Shown: positions 1 to 14,594, counted from the stretch's first letter. The stretch: 64,000 nucleotides of DNA from Panonychus citri (GCF_014898815.1 NW_026515518.1:124001-188000), one strand, 5' to 3'. Numbers and translations are program-made. Notes: generated by a model not told the origin, from the letters alone.

Positions 1-584
1 AGGCTAATGGTTGATACCTTTTTCATGGGGATAATGATAATCAGTGGAAATGTTTCAAGTTATAATATGTCTATTGATAGGTGAGCAATTGATTGAATTC
101 AATTAGTTACTATTATTGAATCGATGGCAATTTCATTTGGAAACAGGAAGTTAGTGAGTTCATGAACTTATTGAACTCATTCAAATGTTATTCTGAGGTT
201 TTTTTTGTTTATCATTTACCAAAATGTCACCTTAACACTTAAATCCATAACTTTCATCTCCCAGTCTGGTAGTTATCATGAAGATCAACAGATCAAAATG
301 TTACAAAATTCAGGGAGAAAAAAAATTCAGAGGCTAATCAAAAGAAAGAGAGAAATCAAAGTTGATGTAACAAAAGAAGCGAGAAAAAAGTTCTGACTTG
401 TGAAAGAAAACAGGTAAAGCGAAATAAAAGAAAAAGTTTTCACTCAGGTTGAAAGAAAATCTGAATTTCTATCATAAAATTCCCATGATAACAAGTTGAT
501 TCTCATTCGTTTCACGAGTCATTTTCCTTTAACCCACTTTTCTTGAGAGAGAACAGAAAGAGAAATTCACCTTATCATTATCAT

Positions 585-590
<6 letters not shown>

Positions 591-641
<51 letters not shown>
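591..641. repeat. (CT)n microsatellite
   Basis: Uninterrupted CT dinucleotide run of about 51 bases, preceded by several TCATTA/TCATTATCAT units. Confidence 0.95.
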
Positions 642-644
<3 letters not shown>

Positions 645-2044
645 CTCAAGTTTTCAATTTTCTAAGTCAACTCTCCAGTTTCAGGTCAATCGGCAACTCA
701 CAGAATTCAGGGAAGAAGAGAAAAAAATTCATCGTTCGAATTCAAGTTTTTCAGTGAAAAACAAATTTCAATTCACCTTTTGCGTAGGCAGAACTGGTGA
801 TTTACTTTAGACAATTTAACTTAATCATGATTAAAATGATATTGGGATCAAGTTGAGAAAAAAATTAAGCTTCGTTAGCTTCATTGACGTAGTAACGTTC
901 CTTCAACCGTTACCCAACATTTGACATCATAATCAGTTGATTATCATCAGAACCAGAACTTTCTTCATGTCCTGTGACTTATTTTCTCACCCAAAATTCC
1001 GTATCATTAACCGGATAGACGATTTAAATTAATCTGTCTCCTTTTCTCATTATGATTATCATCTTAATTGTTCTGAAAGATTAAAGATCAACAAGTTCAT
1101 TTTTGGATGGTTGCGATTTCGTTGCAACGAAAACTTAACAAAAAAAGTTTCCTTTCTCATTCGTTGATTTCTTCATGATTATTTGAAATCAAAACGATCA
1201 TCATGATGATTATTATGATTAACTGTCAATCTATTTTAATTATTTCCTTCTTGTAAGAAAAAAATAATATTTCAAATCTTTTCTTACTCTTAATTGTTAC
1301 AGAAGAAAAAAGTTTACAATCAAAATAGAATCATGATTTTCATGGAGAAAAAAATTCTCTTTTCTTAATCAGCAATTGAAGGTTTCTTTTTCTCATTACA
1401 ATGAATTTAATTAAGAGAAAGAAAATTGTAATGATTAACCTGATTTTAACTCCTACACATAATTATGTATCTAATTATTTATTACCTGATGATGATGATG
1501 ATAAAGTTTCTGATTGTGAACATCATCCAAGTTCATTTCCTGTTTCCTTTTTTCAAAGATATTATAATAACATGTTACTTTGAATATGAACATAAAATCA
1601 ACAATAACAATCAACAAGCTTCAATACTGAAAAGAAAAGGGCAAGAAAAAGGTTGATGTTGTTTGTTGATGATGATAATCATCTTCATCTTCATCATTAT
1701 CATCATCATGTTAAATCATATGTTTCCATGTTCATTGTTCATTCTTATACTTTCCAAGTATTTACCATGAAATAGATTCAATGTTATCTCATGGTTGGTT
1801 TAATACGAGCCTCTTTTTACACACATACACCAAAAGCCTCCCCCAACCTCATCTCTCTCTCTCTATCTTTATTATCTTCAATTTCCTCTTTCTCTCATCA
1901 TCATCTTCTCGCCTTGATGGATGTTGTCTTCCTAATGGATTCAAATTCTATCCAAAAAAAAATCCACCAAGTTAACTTTCTCTTCTTCCACCCTCACTTT
2001 GATTCCAAAGTTACAAGTTCCTTTGTAATTTCTCAGTCTCACTT

Positions 2045-2046
<2 letters not shown>

Positions 2047-2084
<38 letters not shown>
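2047..2084. repeat. (CT)n microsatellite
   Basis: Uninterrupted TC/CT run of about 38 bases within a longer pyrimidine-rich stretch (about 1850-2300). Confidence 0.95.
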
Positions 2085-2087
<3 letters not shown>

Positions 2088-4178
2088 CCCTGCGAACACT
2101 CCACTGAACCTTTTTTTCTATCATCTTCTCTTCCCCACCCTCATCAGTCTCATCATTTCTTCATCTGATTCTCTTTCTCTTCTTTGATGAATCAATCCAA
2201 CCTGAACACGCCTGAACATGCTACTGAACTTTAGTTAACAACTTGGAACTTTTTTTTCTTCTTCTCGATTAGAACTTTTTTTTTTCTCTCTCTCTCTCTA
2301 TCTCTGAGCTTAGAATCTTTTTATCTTCATTGTCTTCATCCCATGTACCATGAATAAATCTCTCAATAAAGTGATCTGTTTCTAATGAACTTTTTTTCTC
2401 GTGTCAATTTAATTGCTTGAGCAATTTAATTAATCAATTCGTACTCGTTTCTCCATCCTTTCCCTTTTAAATAATATTATTAGTTGGAAAACTTTTCCTT
2501 TGTACTAGAAAACTTTTCAAAAATGTTATCATTTATATTCTGATAAATTATTAGATGATAAATATTGTCACTATTAATTGAGATAACTATTCATTTAACA
2601 GATTGATTGATTATCTGTTAGTTAATCCAACTGGATTAGATTATCTTTTGCAATTACTTTTCATCTCTGTGTGTCTCTCTCACACTTATCATCTTCATCA
2701 TCTTCATCTTTGACTTTACTCATTCTAATAATCGTCTTCTTGTCATCTTGCTTATCTTTTTTTTTCGCCTCTAACTTTTTACTTTGTAACAATTTAGGAT
2801 TTTGTCATCATTATGAAATGTTATTATGTTAATACATAGATGAAGATAAAGATGATGATGATGATCACACAGAAAGAATGTCAAACCATCATCATCATCT
2901 TCATCTTCATCATTTTTTTGGATGCTACTGAAAATTTTTACTTCATCTTCATGTGAAATGAGTTGGTGTAACTTGAGTTGGTCTGATGAAGATGCTTGAA
3001 GACAAAATGTTGATAATAAGATGCTGGTGATGATGAGGATGAAAAATGAAGACAAAAAAAGGTAAACAAAAGCCTTAAGTGCTCATTAAGATGAAACCTT
3101 ATTTTTGTTTTGTTTGTAACTCATTGTCAAGATTAAAAATGTTTCTGATGTTATATTTGTTTCATATTATTGTTGTTGTGTTGATGTTTAGTTAATTGTC
3201 ACATGAGAATATGTGTCAGATAAATCATAATCATCAGAATCCAGAATAGCTCAATGAAAAGTGTCCATCATCATTGAGTAAAAGCGAGATGATGATGAAT
3301 GAAGATAAAGAGAAAAATGATAATCGAAAAAAGTAAAACATGTGATTCGATGTGAACATAAGAGAGTAAATATTAATAGTAAATATCTCAATGACCTTTT
3401 TTAAAGACAATCGAACAATTTTTTTTTCGAATTTTAATTTTTCCATTTTCAATGTCATGGGAAAATTGGAAACAATTCAATGATGATAATCTTCGTGAGG
3501 TGATGATTATTATTCATCAATATGGTTGATGAGTTTGTGTAAACATTTCTGTTTGATTTGTGTGTTATCATCATTGTTAATCTGAAATTTGCTTTTTTGC
3601 TTATTAAGTTAAAGTTCAGATGAATTCAATTCTTGAACATTTCAACTAACAGCATGATCAGAATGAAGATAGATAGAGAAAGAGAAGAGAGAGAGAGAGA
3701 TTTGTCTTTCTTTCATCGTCATTATCCTCCAATTGATTATTATGTGTTTATTTGTTAATAAATTTTTCTTCTTTTGCAAAATGTTAACTGATGAGGAGCA
3801 GAATCATTTGCAATGATGATGAAAAGTAAGAGGAAGAAGATGAAGATTAGGCAAGCAAATGACTTGTAATCAAAGTGTCTCCTCTTCATCAATAGAGAAG
3901 AGAGAAGAAGATGAATCAAAAAAAAGCATCAGAGAAAAGAGAGAGAGAGAGAGAGAAAAAAGAAAAAGAAGACAAAATGATGAAGAAGAAGATGAAGATT
4001 AAGCTGAGGACGAGGAAGATGGATAAACAACAATTTAGAGTTCCTCTAAAAGCAATTAAACAGCATGAGATCAACATAGAGAATCAATTTTGCAGAAAAA
4101 CTGAATCACTTTTTTGCTTCTCAATCTATGGCAATACAAATTTACGGCTTACTATCAACCTCAAATGAAGACACAGTT

Positions 4179-4184
<6 letters not shown>

Positions 4185-4221
<37 letters not shown>
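4185..4221. repeat. (GA)n microsatellite
   Basis: Uninterrupted AG run of about 37 bases. The purine-rich strand here is the plus strand, opposite to the tracts at 591 and 2047. Confidence 0.95.
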
Positions 4222-4225
<4 letters not shown>

Positions 4226-6063
4226 AAATAATTCGATAAAAAAAGACAGAGATGATGAAGAAGATAATGAAGATAAAGTAAATGATAACTATCTTTAAAC
4301 ATTAATAGTAAGACAGAGAAGAGAAATAAAAAGACAGACATAAGTCATCGTCTCGATATAAAACTCCAACCAGATTGGAGTATAAAAAAGATGCATCATC
4401 TTTAAGCCTTTTCATTATCATCATTATTTTACCTTCTCCTCCTTCTCATCCTCCTCCTCATGTTTCCACCCTTTCCCTTAGACAAATTTCAATCTCCATG
4501 GTAACTCATTTTCGTCTCCTGTTAATACAAAAACCTAACGGTTTAATGGTTGGCATACAGCAAGTGATGCAGATGATATGAACATTAGAACATTGTAAAT
4601 ATAATATTGCAAATTGCTTTGTTATCAATAGTAACCCACCTCCTCCTCCTCCTCCTCCTCCTCTCTTACTCACTCAATGACCTTTATTTCAATCGCAGCA
4701 TCGAAAATACAATAATATTATCATTAGTGTGTTGTTATCAATATCACAATCAACTTCTATTTTTTAATGGTTCTTATGTCATCTAATTTTTTTTGTTCAT
4801 CATCAGTTGATCCTTTGGTTAAGCTGAATGAAAAAAAAACCGTTATAATTTACAAAGGGATTTAAGTTGATATTGAAGATGAAATCCCTATGGAAATTTG
4901 AAACTCGATTCAAATTGAACGTGTTTTCTTTTTCATTTCAATATCAACACGCGTTAACTAGTAAGTCACTTTAATCCGTCTCGATGGATTAACATTAGAA
5001 TTGGAAAAACAAACCTTAAACTTCATTGGGGTTACCTTGTTAATCTTCTAGGTTGAAATTTTCGGGTGAACCATTGATTATAATTATCTTTATGAATTGT
5101 AACCATGTTGAAAATTTTGTCTTTTCATGATCATGATACATGGAAATGAATGAACTGAATTTTATCAAATGAATTTCTGAAGAGGTTAATTTGAGATGAG
5201 ATTTTGATTAAATCAACTGTTGATATTGTGTTTATATTATATAAGATTTTACCTTTTTTTTGCATTTAATCAAAAATGATTGACAGTTTAATCAAATTCA
5301 ATTGTAATATAATAACTTGACACTGAATCCATATCAATGATAACAATTTTAATCCCGGTGACTGGATTTAAATTTAGTTTACTTGAATTTGTGATGTATT
5401 ATCAAGTTACCGTTATGATAAAAACTATATTCATTAGAAATCATTGATTCATGATAATGATTAACTTAATGATATTTTATTGATTTTACAGAAAATATCA
5501 AATTATCATTATGATTAAACAATGATAACAATGTACAGTTTGTATACAAATATAACTGTAACTATTGTAATCAGATTAAAACAACGACAACATGATGATT
5601 TGTATTAATGTTGTTTGATGTAAATTATTTGATGGATGATGATAAACATTGAAATGATAATGATGAGGATGAGGATGGGGATGAAAATGGTAATAGACAA
5701 ACGGATGATAATGTTAATGTCAATAGAAGAGTTGATCTGATATTATTTGTTACCATTGATTCCTGTGAGTTCATGGTAATCATCTGATCGAAACGGAATA
5801 GAAAAAAGTTCTAATGTCAAAAGGGAATTGACAAAAGTTTAGAATTATTTTTTTTTGTTACAGTTCGATATCGATGAAGATGATAAAGTTTCATCTTTAG
5901 CTATTTCCATTATCATCATTATTTTCATCTATTTTTGCATTCATATTTTGTCGACCGATAAATTATTTGAAAAGACTCTTAAAAGGATGATGATGATGAG
6001 GACTTAAAATAAACAGTAAGATGATGATGATGATGATGATGGTGATGTGGGTTTGATAAATAG

Positions 6064-6150
6064 ACAGAGAGAGAGAGAGAGAGAGGGAGAGGGAGAGAGA
6101 GAGGGAAGATGATGGCGAGATGAGAAAAATGAGAAAAGGGAGAGAGAGGG
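6064..6150. repeat. Interrupted (GA)n / purine tract
   Basis: GA repeats with GGGA interruptions running to about 6105, continuing as a purine-rich GA/GAAG stretch. It is preceded by GATGATGAT repeats at about 6020-6045. Confidence 0.85.
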
Positions 6151-9100
6151 ATGAGGAAGATGAAGAAGTAGGTAAATTATAAAATGAATGGATGATAAGT
6201 ATGATGATGATGGTTCGGTTTGGATGATGACCATAGTGAATGGCGAAGATGATATCATCTTTCCTCTTCTTTATTATCAACAGAAAACTTTCATTTTCAA
6301 TGTTAACGGTCAATGGACATTATCATCATTTGGTTTTTTCTTCATTATCTTTTATCATCTTCTTTGTATTTGAATCACTCTTTTTGTCATCATTTTCCTC
6401 TTTCATTGGTAGGAAATGACCAGAGAGAGAGAGAAAAAAAAACTTGTTATCATATTATCTCAATGATTTCGAGTTATTCATTGAATTCTTGTCATCCCCA
6501 TGTGAGTTTGAAATAGTTTCCATGTTGCTGATTTTTCATGGGTTTCACCTTTTTCTCATTTTCCTTCGTATTCCCTGTTGATGTTTTTGACTTAACTTTC
6601 ACCCTGTAATCCAACTCAGTGTTTCCATGAAACCATCGGAATCAGATTTAAATTTCATTTCATGTTAATCAACTCGATCTGACATGAAGAGTAAGCAAAA
6701 AATAAACAAAATTCAATATACATCCTTTGACATTGATATGAGATATCATGTTATTTGGTGTGTTGATCAGAATCCACCATTGAACTTGTTGAATAGATTC
6801 AAGTCAGGAAAAAAGTTCAATCGATGAACAAATCACTTCTCAGGCCACAATTGATATTCATGGTAACTGAATTAATTGAAATCTAATCAGATGAAGCAAT
6901 GACAACTTAAAGGTAAGTATTAACAAAGCGGATTCAGAAAAAAAAGACTCAAAATGAAATCAGGAAAAATTGATCATGATCATTGAACTTTATCATGAAA
7001 TCGGATGATTATCACATTGAAAATGATGAAAGTTTTATAATGATTACATTTAAATAGATGATAAGTTAATAAATTTTTTTTTTCTTCTCCTTTTTCAGTT
7101 GACTTTTCATCCTCTTCATTATTTGCTCATTATCATTGTTATTATTTTTCCTCCTCTCGGTGTAACTGGCATTTATCACTATTTTTAAGCTGTTAGCAGT
7201 AATAAAATGATGATGAGGATGCTGAAGATGATTAAGATGATGAGGATGAGAATGAGCTATTTGCGTGATTCAACAGTTTTTTGCTGATAACTGAAAACGC
7301 GACTTGCATGATTAGTATATGAAGAAAAAGAAAGATTCAGATTCATCTTAATTTCTTCATCTTATCTTCTCATCTTACTCTTTTATCATCATCATCATCA
7401 TCTCCCATTCATTGTTATTGTAATCATCACCATGATTATCATCATCTTCTTCATTTTTATCACTATCTTTCATGTTTAATCAAAGTTTCCATATGAAAGG
7501 AAGCCAAGATGAAACCCTTTTCATTTTTTTCCATGAGAAGATGAATCAACTCCTCCTCATCATTTTATACCTTTCAAAATCACCTCCAAGAAGATGATGA
7601 TAATAAAAACAAAAGATGATAAGATGATAAGGATGATGTGATCCTCTTTTACAATTAACCTCATCAATGTAATTATAATAATAACTTATCAAAATGCAAA
7701 TGAATCTAGTTACAGGTTAGATTAATTGAATTGGAAAGTGTAACCTTGAAGCATGATGATGAGGATGATAAGGTGGGGTGGAAGATGGAAGATCTTGTTA
7801 TTCTTTGGGGTTTTTTTATCTTCCTTTATCATCCGTGTTATTATTAAACGTGCGTATTAAACACGTGATAAACATCAAATGGGAGATTATTAAATTTTCA
7901 TCATTTTTTTTTTGCTATTCTTCAATCATAATAATGAAGGGAAACATTAGCTTCTGTCAAGTTACACTTTATCTTCATCATTATCATCTAGATGATGAAA
8001 AATGATGAAATGATGAAAGGAAATCACATTTTGAATATCATCTTTAGGGTATCATCATCATCATTTGCTGATTTGCTACTTGATTAACTGATTGTTTTTA
8101 CGTTTGATTGATTACCGATATGATTGCAACTATCGAGAATTTTATAATTGTGATGAAAAAAACTTTTCGATTTCTATTTGATTTGAATTTGCATTTCATC
8201 TTCTTTTTTTCATGGTGAATTTGATTGATTTTCATTAATAATAAGGATGAAAATGGAAACTCTGAAATAGGAATAGTCTGAAAAAGGGAAAAAATTCAGA
8301 AAGATTGTGAGTTTTCCGAATTCACTTGAGATTTTGTTTCAATTCATGATAATTCATCTTCTCCATGAAGATTATTTTTAACAACAGGTTAACATGATGA
8401 TGATGATGATGATGATTTTGTTTCAATATATTACTCAGTTTTCATTAAAAGTGATGTATAATTTTTGAAGAAAAATTTTTTTTTCTTTCAATTTCATTTA
8501 CTTTTCATTATTCATTCATGAAATTCAGGGGAAATGATTCAATGATGATGAAGATGCGAAAATAAAAACAAGGAAAAAATTTTCAAACCCATTGATTGAA
8601 TTCAGTAAACAGACAGAACAATAATAATAATGATAACAGAGAAAATGAATTGAAAACATTATCGTAATGAATTGAATCTGAAATTATCTTGAATCAATAG
8701 ACAAGGAAAAAAAAGTTTAATGATCATGATTTAGATTCAAATGATTATCATGATGATGATGATTTGTTATCATGTTTAGATTATACAAAAGAGAAAAAAA
8801 CAAATTTCTTTTGTTCTGGTTTACCATGAAAATTGTCATGGAACATGAAAAAACATGATGAACATAATGAAACCTTTACTATTGGTGAAAGTTCATTGGC
8901 AATAAATTGAAAAGCTTTCATTAGATTAGGACTTACAATATGAATCATATGTTAGCATCTTCATGGTGATGATAAGAAAGTGAAAGAGAAACCATAGAAA
9001 TGATTGTCTTCCTTAATCACCATCATCATGAATCAATCACCATGATAAAAGTTGATGATAACTTTGAGTTTAGATCCGATTGGAATCGTGATCAAGATAT

Positions 9101-9644
9101 TATGCAAATGACCAGTAGATAAAACGATTGGTCATCTTGAAGATCTTAAGAAAAGATATCGATGTTTTTTAGAATTTCTGTTTTCCTTTATCCATTAGAA
9201 TAAAAATCGATTCGAGAATTTCGCTTATCTCATCTGTTCTTTTTACCTTTTTGTCTCTTATGTTGATTTTTTTTTCTTTTTCTTCTTCTTCTTCTCTTCT
9301 TCTCTTCATCATCTTCCTTTATCTTCATTCTCTCCCATGATTTACTTCAATTCTTTTCTACATCAGAATCAATAGAGAAAATTTCAACTTCAGATCAACC
9401 GATCATTCATCTTCCTCCCATATCTTCATCTCTCTTTCTGTTGCACTTTCTCATCCTCTTTTTATCTTCCATTACTAATCTGTAATCTTTTTATCATCAT
9501 CTTCATAGTAATTATTGTGATATTTTCTTCTTATTTTCTATTGTTATTTTCATGAATATTTTTCATTACAGTTCGTACATTTTTTTTCGGGTAACTTGAA
9601 ACTTTCCGGTTCTAGAAGATAATTCACCGGAAATAGAATTGAAC

Positions 9645-9648
<4 letters not shown>

Positions 9649-9694
<46 letters not shown>
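9649..9694. repeat. (GA)n microsatellite
   Basis: Uninterrupted GA run of about 46 bases. Confidence 0.95.
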
Positions 9695-9696
<2 letters not shown>

Positions 9697-10084
9697 TTGT
9701 ATAAATGAAACAAGTTGATGATTAGTTAATCATCAACAATCAACATCTTTTACGGGGAAAAGGTTGTTAACTATAGACGGAAGATTGAATTAAAAGCTAA
9801 TCAAAATGATGAAGATAAATTGTTTTGATCAATATTATCGATCACCGATAACAATGTAAATCTAATGATAACTTTCATCCAAATTATTATTACAATTTAA
9901 TCTGATAATAATATCTAATAATCATCAGTTGTTTACTTTAATCTTCTGATACTTAATAAGCTTCAAAGATTTGATTTCGTATCTTTTTTTGGGTAAATTT
10001 TGGGTTTTCGGGTTTCGATTTACAGTCTCACCTTTTTTTTTGCTTCTTCTATTCGGGGTCTTAATTTGATCTCCGTCTATATTT

Positions 10085-10326
10085 AAGGTCAGTTTCTCGG
10101 CTTATGTGTCAAGGAGGCGAAACGCTTGAGGTCAAATTGACGTGATGAGGATGATAACCAACAAAGACATTGCAATCATTTCTTAACCTGTTATATTCAA
10201 TTGGCTATGCTTATCCTCATCTCTATCATCCTAAGGTCATCTTCTCTTACTTTTTCTCTTACTTTTTTTCCTCTTCTTCTCCAATTACCTTGACCAGGTC
10301 ATTTAACCCAAAGAAGGTCACCTTTA
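10085..10326. promoter_or_regulatory. Cluster of AGGTCA half-sites (possible nuclear-receptor enhancer)
   Basis: Five copies of AGGTCA occur within about 240 bases, at 10086-10091, 10129-10134, 10234-10239, 10296-10301 and 10315-10320. The fourth is directly preceded by TGACC, giving TGACCAGGTCA, and the fifth sits in the near-palindrome AAGGTCACCTTT. AGGTCA is the known core half-site of steroid/orphan nuclear receptors, and AAGGTCA is the extended form used by FTZ-F1/ERR-type monomers. The segment (roughly 9960-10340) is also more GC-rich than its surroundings. That it is an enhancer or promoter is inference; no transcript is visible. Confidence 0.35.
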
Positions 10327-13300
10327 GCCCACCGACGGCCTAGAAAAAAATTAGATTTGGAAAGAAAAATTTTTCTTCTTCTTTTTTTGTTATGGAAAAA
10401 CAAAATCAAACAACTTAATCTATCAAAAAGATAATCAATTAATTGTTACAATGTCATTAACTAATCCAAGCCAAATAGTTAATCATCTTGATAAGTAATT
10501 TGTTAATTGTTTGATACTTAAGATGATTTAGTAAATAGTAAATAGTTATTGTTGTTACTAATTATTGGCAATATTTAGTTTGGTGTTGGTTACTGTTAGT
10601 TAATTGTGTTGATTAGTTGGTATTAAAGAAAAGTGAAAATTAACTATCAATGATTAAGCCTTAGGGTTAAATGGTTACAATTAACCTGATTGATTAGGTC
10701 TAATTTTTAAACTGTTTTTTTTTTCTGGGCGTTTGATTATTACATAAAAATCCCATTAAAAGATAATTTTCAAAAGTTAATTGTCCAATAACAAGAAGAT
10801 TAGTGAAGTAATCAACGTTTAAATAAGATTGCAACCGATGGGAGATACTACAATTTAACATCATCATCTTAATCATCTTCATCTTCATCATCCTATTGCT
10901 TTCACTTGAAGACACAAAGGAAACAACAACAACAATGATAATGGTACAAACTTACATGGGATAAGAAAAGAAAGTGAAAATATCTCCTTAAAAATGAGGA
11001 TGCTAAAGATGAGGATGATGAAGATGAAGATGAAGATGAAGATAAGGTTAAAAGAGTATAAAGAGTCAATGATGATAAAAAGGAGATATTTTGAATCACT
11101 ATTATCAGTTGAATGTCAAATGAATGATGGATTGAATTGGAATTGTATTAATAATCTTGTAAATAAAAAAACATATCCCAATCATTTTGTGATGATGAAG
11201 ATGATGAGGATGATGAGGATGATGATGAAGAGAAAGAGATTTGTTAGTTACCTTTATTTATTTCTATTCTTACATTTTCTAAACTGAAAGATGATTCAAT
11301 CACTTTCTCTCCATCATCGTCATTATCATCATCTCTTTAGTGTTTAATTTTTATTGTTACTTTTTGTTTGACAAATATTTTTATCAACATTTTTCACCTG
11401 ATGAAGATGATGATGGATTGATTTAATGTCTTCATCATCATCCCTACTTATCTTTATCCTCATCATTATTAGGATTAGCCGGATTATCATTGAAATAGAA
11501 AACAACTGATTCTCATCATAATGTTATCCTTATGAGTGATTCATTTAAAGTTCAATCATGTTGCCATAGGAATGATGAGGATAAAGATGAAGATGAAGAT
11601 GACGAGGATGAGGATGAGGATGAGGATGCGAATAACATTAAAATGTAATCTTTACACTTCATTAAATCGAGAGGTAAAATGTTCATCATTTTTCCTCAAC
11701 TTTTATCTTCTTCTTGGTTTCTCATTCGCAAGGAGCCAATGATGATGATGGTGATGAGGAAGATGATGATGATAATGCCTCAGTAAGGTCCTCTGTTGGA
11801 TCTTCCTTGAGTCTCTTAGAATTGGGTATCATTTTTTTTAAAGATTTGAAGCTCGAATTATTGAAGAAACAAATTCGATAGAAAAAAAAGTTCTAATCGA
11901 AACTTTTTGTCTTCTGTTGATAATTGGATTATTCTCATTGATTGTTGTTGCTTTTTTTGCTCTCTGGTCGTTAATTGTTACCATTTTATTAATCAATGAA
12001 CAATCGAGAATAAATTTTCTGAATTCACTTATTATCTGTTATTTATTATTATTATTATTCATTGATCGTCATAGTTTTATCCTCATCTTCATGGTAATTA
12101 AGTTGATCAAGTTTATCCGGTGATTATATTAATATAAATTGAACATTTTTTTTCATCATAATTATCATGATTAGTTTAATCATTATTAACTCAACAATAT
12201 GTAAATACACTGAGGGATGATAAATAATACAGGATGATCCAGTTAGTCTATGAATAATATATGTATGAATGTACAGGTATTTGTAAAAAAACACCTCGAA
12301 CTGAAAGAGTAAAATAATCACCAAAATTATCATGATAAAAGGTATTCATCTAAATTCTGAGTATTCTGATACAATGATATTACTCTCATGACATGATATT
12401 GAATGTTAATATATGGTAATGAATTTATTCTGAATGTTGTATGGATTTTATTAGTTGAGCTACAAAATCAATAACCATGATCATGATCATGATGATACCT
12501 TGAGGCTATTTTATCAGTTTGAATGTAATTGAATCTAGTAGAGTGATGGTAAGAAAAACAGAATCTGTCGAAATTTTCAGAATTTGAATTTCTTTTTCTT
12601 TACTCTTCTAATTTACCACAGAATTCAACATGATAATGATACTGAATTTCTCAGTTGATTCATTTTAGAATTGGAAAATTATCTCTTGCCGAAAAAAGTT
12701 TTTCTTCTGATTGTTTAACCTTCATGACGATTTTAAAGTGATCATTTTCATGAGATTTATAATTAATATCATTTGTGTAGAGAAAAATATCTACTTTTGC
12801 AGATAGAATTTGGAATATTTCATCTCCATGGTTACACTCTGGAGATTTTTTTTATTCTTCTCGGTGTAAAATCGACCCCCTGAAGCAGTTTCATGATGGT
12901 AACTTCTGGTCTGAAGCTTTCTCAGCATTTCCCTTGGTAATTTTACCTTTCTGAACATTGAACTTTTTTCCTTCCTCCATGATGGTGACATGATTTAAAT
13001 GAAAAATGTCATCAACAGATCAAAGATTAAATTGAAAAAACTATTGAACTTTGTTTCCACCATTGATTTAGTTTCAAGTGTAATCTGAATAATCCATCAT
13101 GTTAATCTGAAATCATATAGTTCATGGGTAAAAAATTACCTCAATTAATCCAATTAAATGAAATTAAATAAACTTTTCTTTGATTCTTTATTGTTTTGAT
13201 TGGTGAAACATGAAACTTTGTTTCCTTAATTGTTACCATTACATTGATTAGTAATCTGATTTCATGGATGAACAGATTAACAACCAGTGATTAAATTTAA

Positions 13301-14056
13301 TTCTTATCAGATTATATTATAATAATAATCAGACTTTGATTGTTGGTTAATTTTAATCACTTTTGCTTATTTTTATCATTTTCATTAAAATTGAAGTGAA
13401 AAACAAAATGAAAAGATTGAAAAAACGTTTAAATAATTAATTATTGATGTTGAATGAGTAAAGCAAATTTTCATGATACATTTTGAGAGAAACAAAAAAA
13501 AATGAACTTCATGATAACCTTTCAAATGAATTCTGAATTCCGAGTTAATGATAATGTTTCAGAAGCTCAGGGAATTGTGAATAATCATGATAATATAATA
13601 GTAAGAGGGAAATAATGTTTTTCCAGTGGAATTGATGATGAAGAGAAAAGTTCCAAATTGAAATGATGCTCATGATGATTCTGATTATGATCCGGATGCT
13701 CATGTATATAAACTCACATGTACTTAAATGAACAAGTCAAATTGCTCGAAGCTTTTTCATCTCAATAATTGGTTTCAACCTTTAATAGTTGTAATAATCA
13801 TAAAAACTGAATCAATTTGGTGTGAAAACTATTTGATTACATTCATAACAATTGTAATCAAATCAATATTCAAATGTTAATTACCAGTGTGATTCAATTA
13901 ACTTGATTAGGCTTTGAGCGAATTGAGTAACTTTATGAAATTGATTTGATTATCTGATTAGTTTACGATCAATTGATTGATTCCCATGACCTTTGACATG
14001 ATAATATTTTTATTGGTAATTTTTTTTTTCCAATTTTCTGTAATTTACTTTACAGG

Positions 14057-14594
14057 TCGGTACATAAAACATTTGAACGTTTTTGACATTAATTGCGATT
14101 AGTTGGACTTAATTTTAAAAGTTTTTGATTAATTTGAGTAATCATTCAAATCATAAACTTTTAATTAAATTTTCTGATAAAATTTTGAAATTAAATTTTT
14201 TCAAAAACGTTTTGGAAAAAAACTAAATCTGAAATTGACCTGGTAAAACGGACAGAGAAATTGAAAATCACATTTATAAGAAAAATTAATTCAGATGTAC
14301 TTTATTCAAAATTAAGACAAAAAAGTTATCAGTTTTAAATGAAAACGCAAATCCCATAGGAATACATGTATTTTGAAAAAATTTTAATTTTGTTTTCATA
14401 GATTAATATTAATTTTGTAAAAAGTGAAAATCAATTTTACAAAATCTTTAATTTCATTTTTATCAAAAGAAAATTTAATTAAAATTTATTAAAATACTGA
14501 ATGATTAGGCTTAAATTAATCAAAGAATTTTTAAAATTAATTGTCAACTAATCGCAATTAAGCATTAAAAACGTTCAAATGTTTTATGTACCGA
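14057..14594. mobile_element. MITE-like element with long terminal inverted repeats
   Basis: The left end, starting TCGGTACATAAAACATTTG at 14057, is matched in reverse complement by the right end finishing CAAATGTTTTATGTACCGA at 14594. The inverted match continues inward for about 50 bases with few differences and then becomes imperfect. The 538-bp interior is AT-rich and has no open frame of note. Size, termini and lack of coding content fit a non-autonomous DNA transposon. I cannot see a clear target-site duplication; the flanks are ...CAGG and TGTA..., so the superfamily is not assigned. Confidence 0.65.

Larger units (their letters stand above)
1..14056. other. Gene-poor, microsatellite-rich stretch
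   Basis: I find no coding region I can support here. The open frames present are short, read through simple repeats and give Ser/Leu/His or Met/Lys/Asp-rich low-complexity peptides with no recognisable domain and no partner exons. The stretch is dominated by GAT/ATC triplet runs on both strands and by long CT or GA tracts. It may be a large intron, a regulatory region or plain intergenic DNA of a gene outside the window; the sequence alone does not decide. Confidence 0.7.

Noticed and set aside
1791..2168. 125-codon open frame on the plus strand
   Set aside because: It reads through CT and TCATCA repeats and gives a Ser/Leu/His low-complexity peptide with no partner exons.
5963..6313. Minus-strand frames of 116 and 84 codons
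   Set aside because: They are the translation of GA and GAT repeats; composition is Ser/Leu/Ile/His only.
12475..12500. GATCATGATCATGAT palindromic run
   Set aside because: Part of the general GAT/ATC simple-sequence background; too short to interpret.
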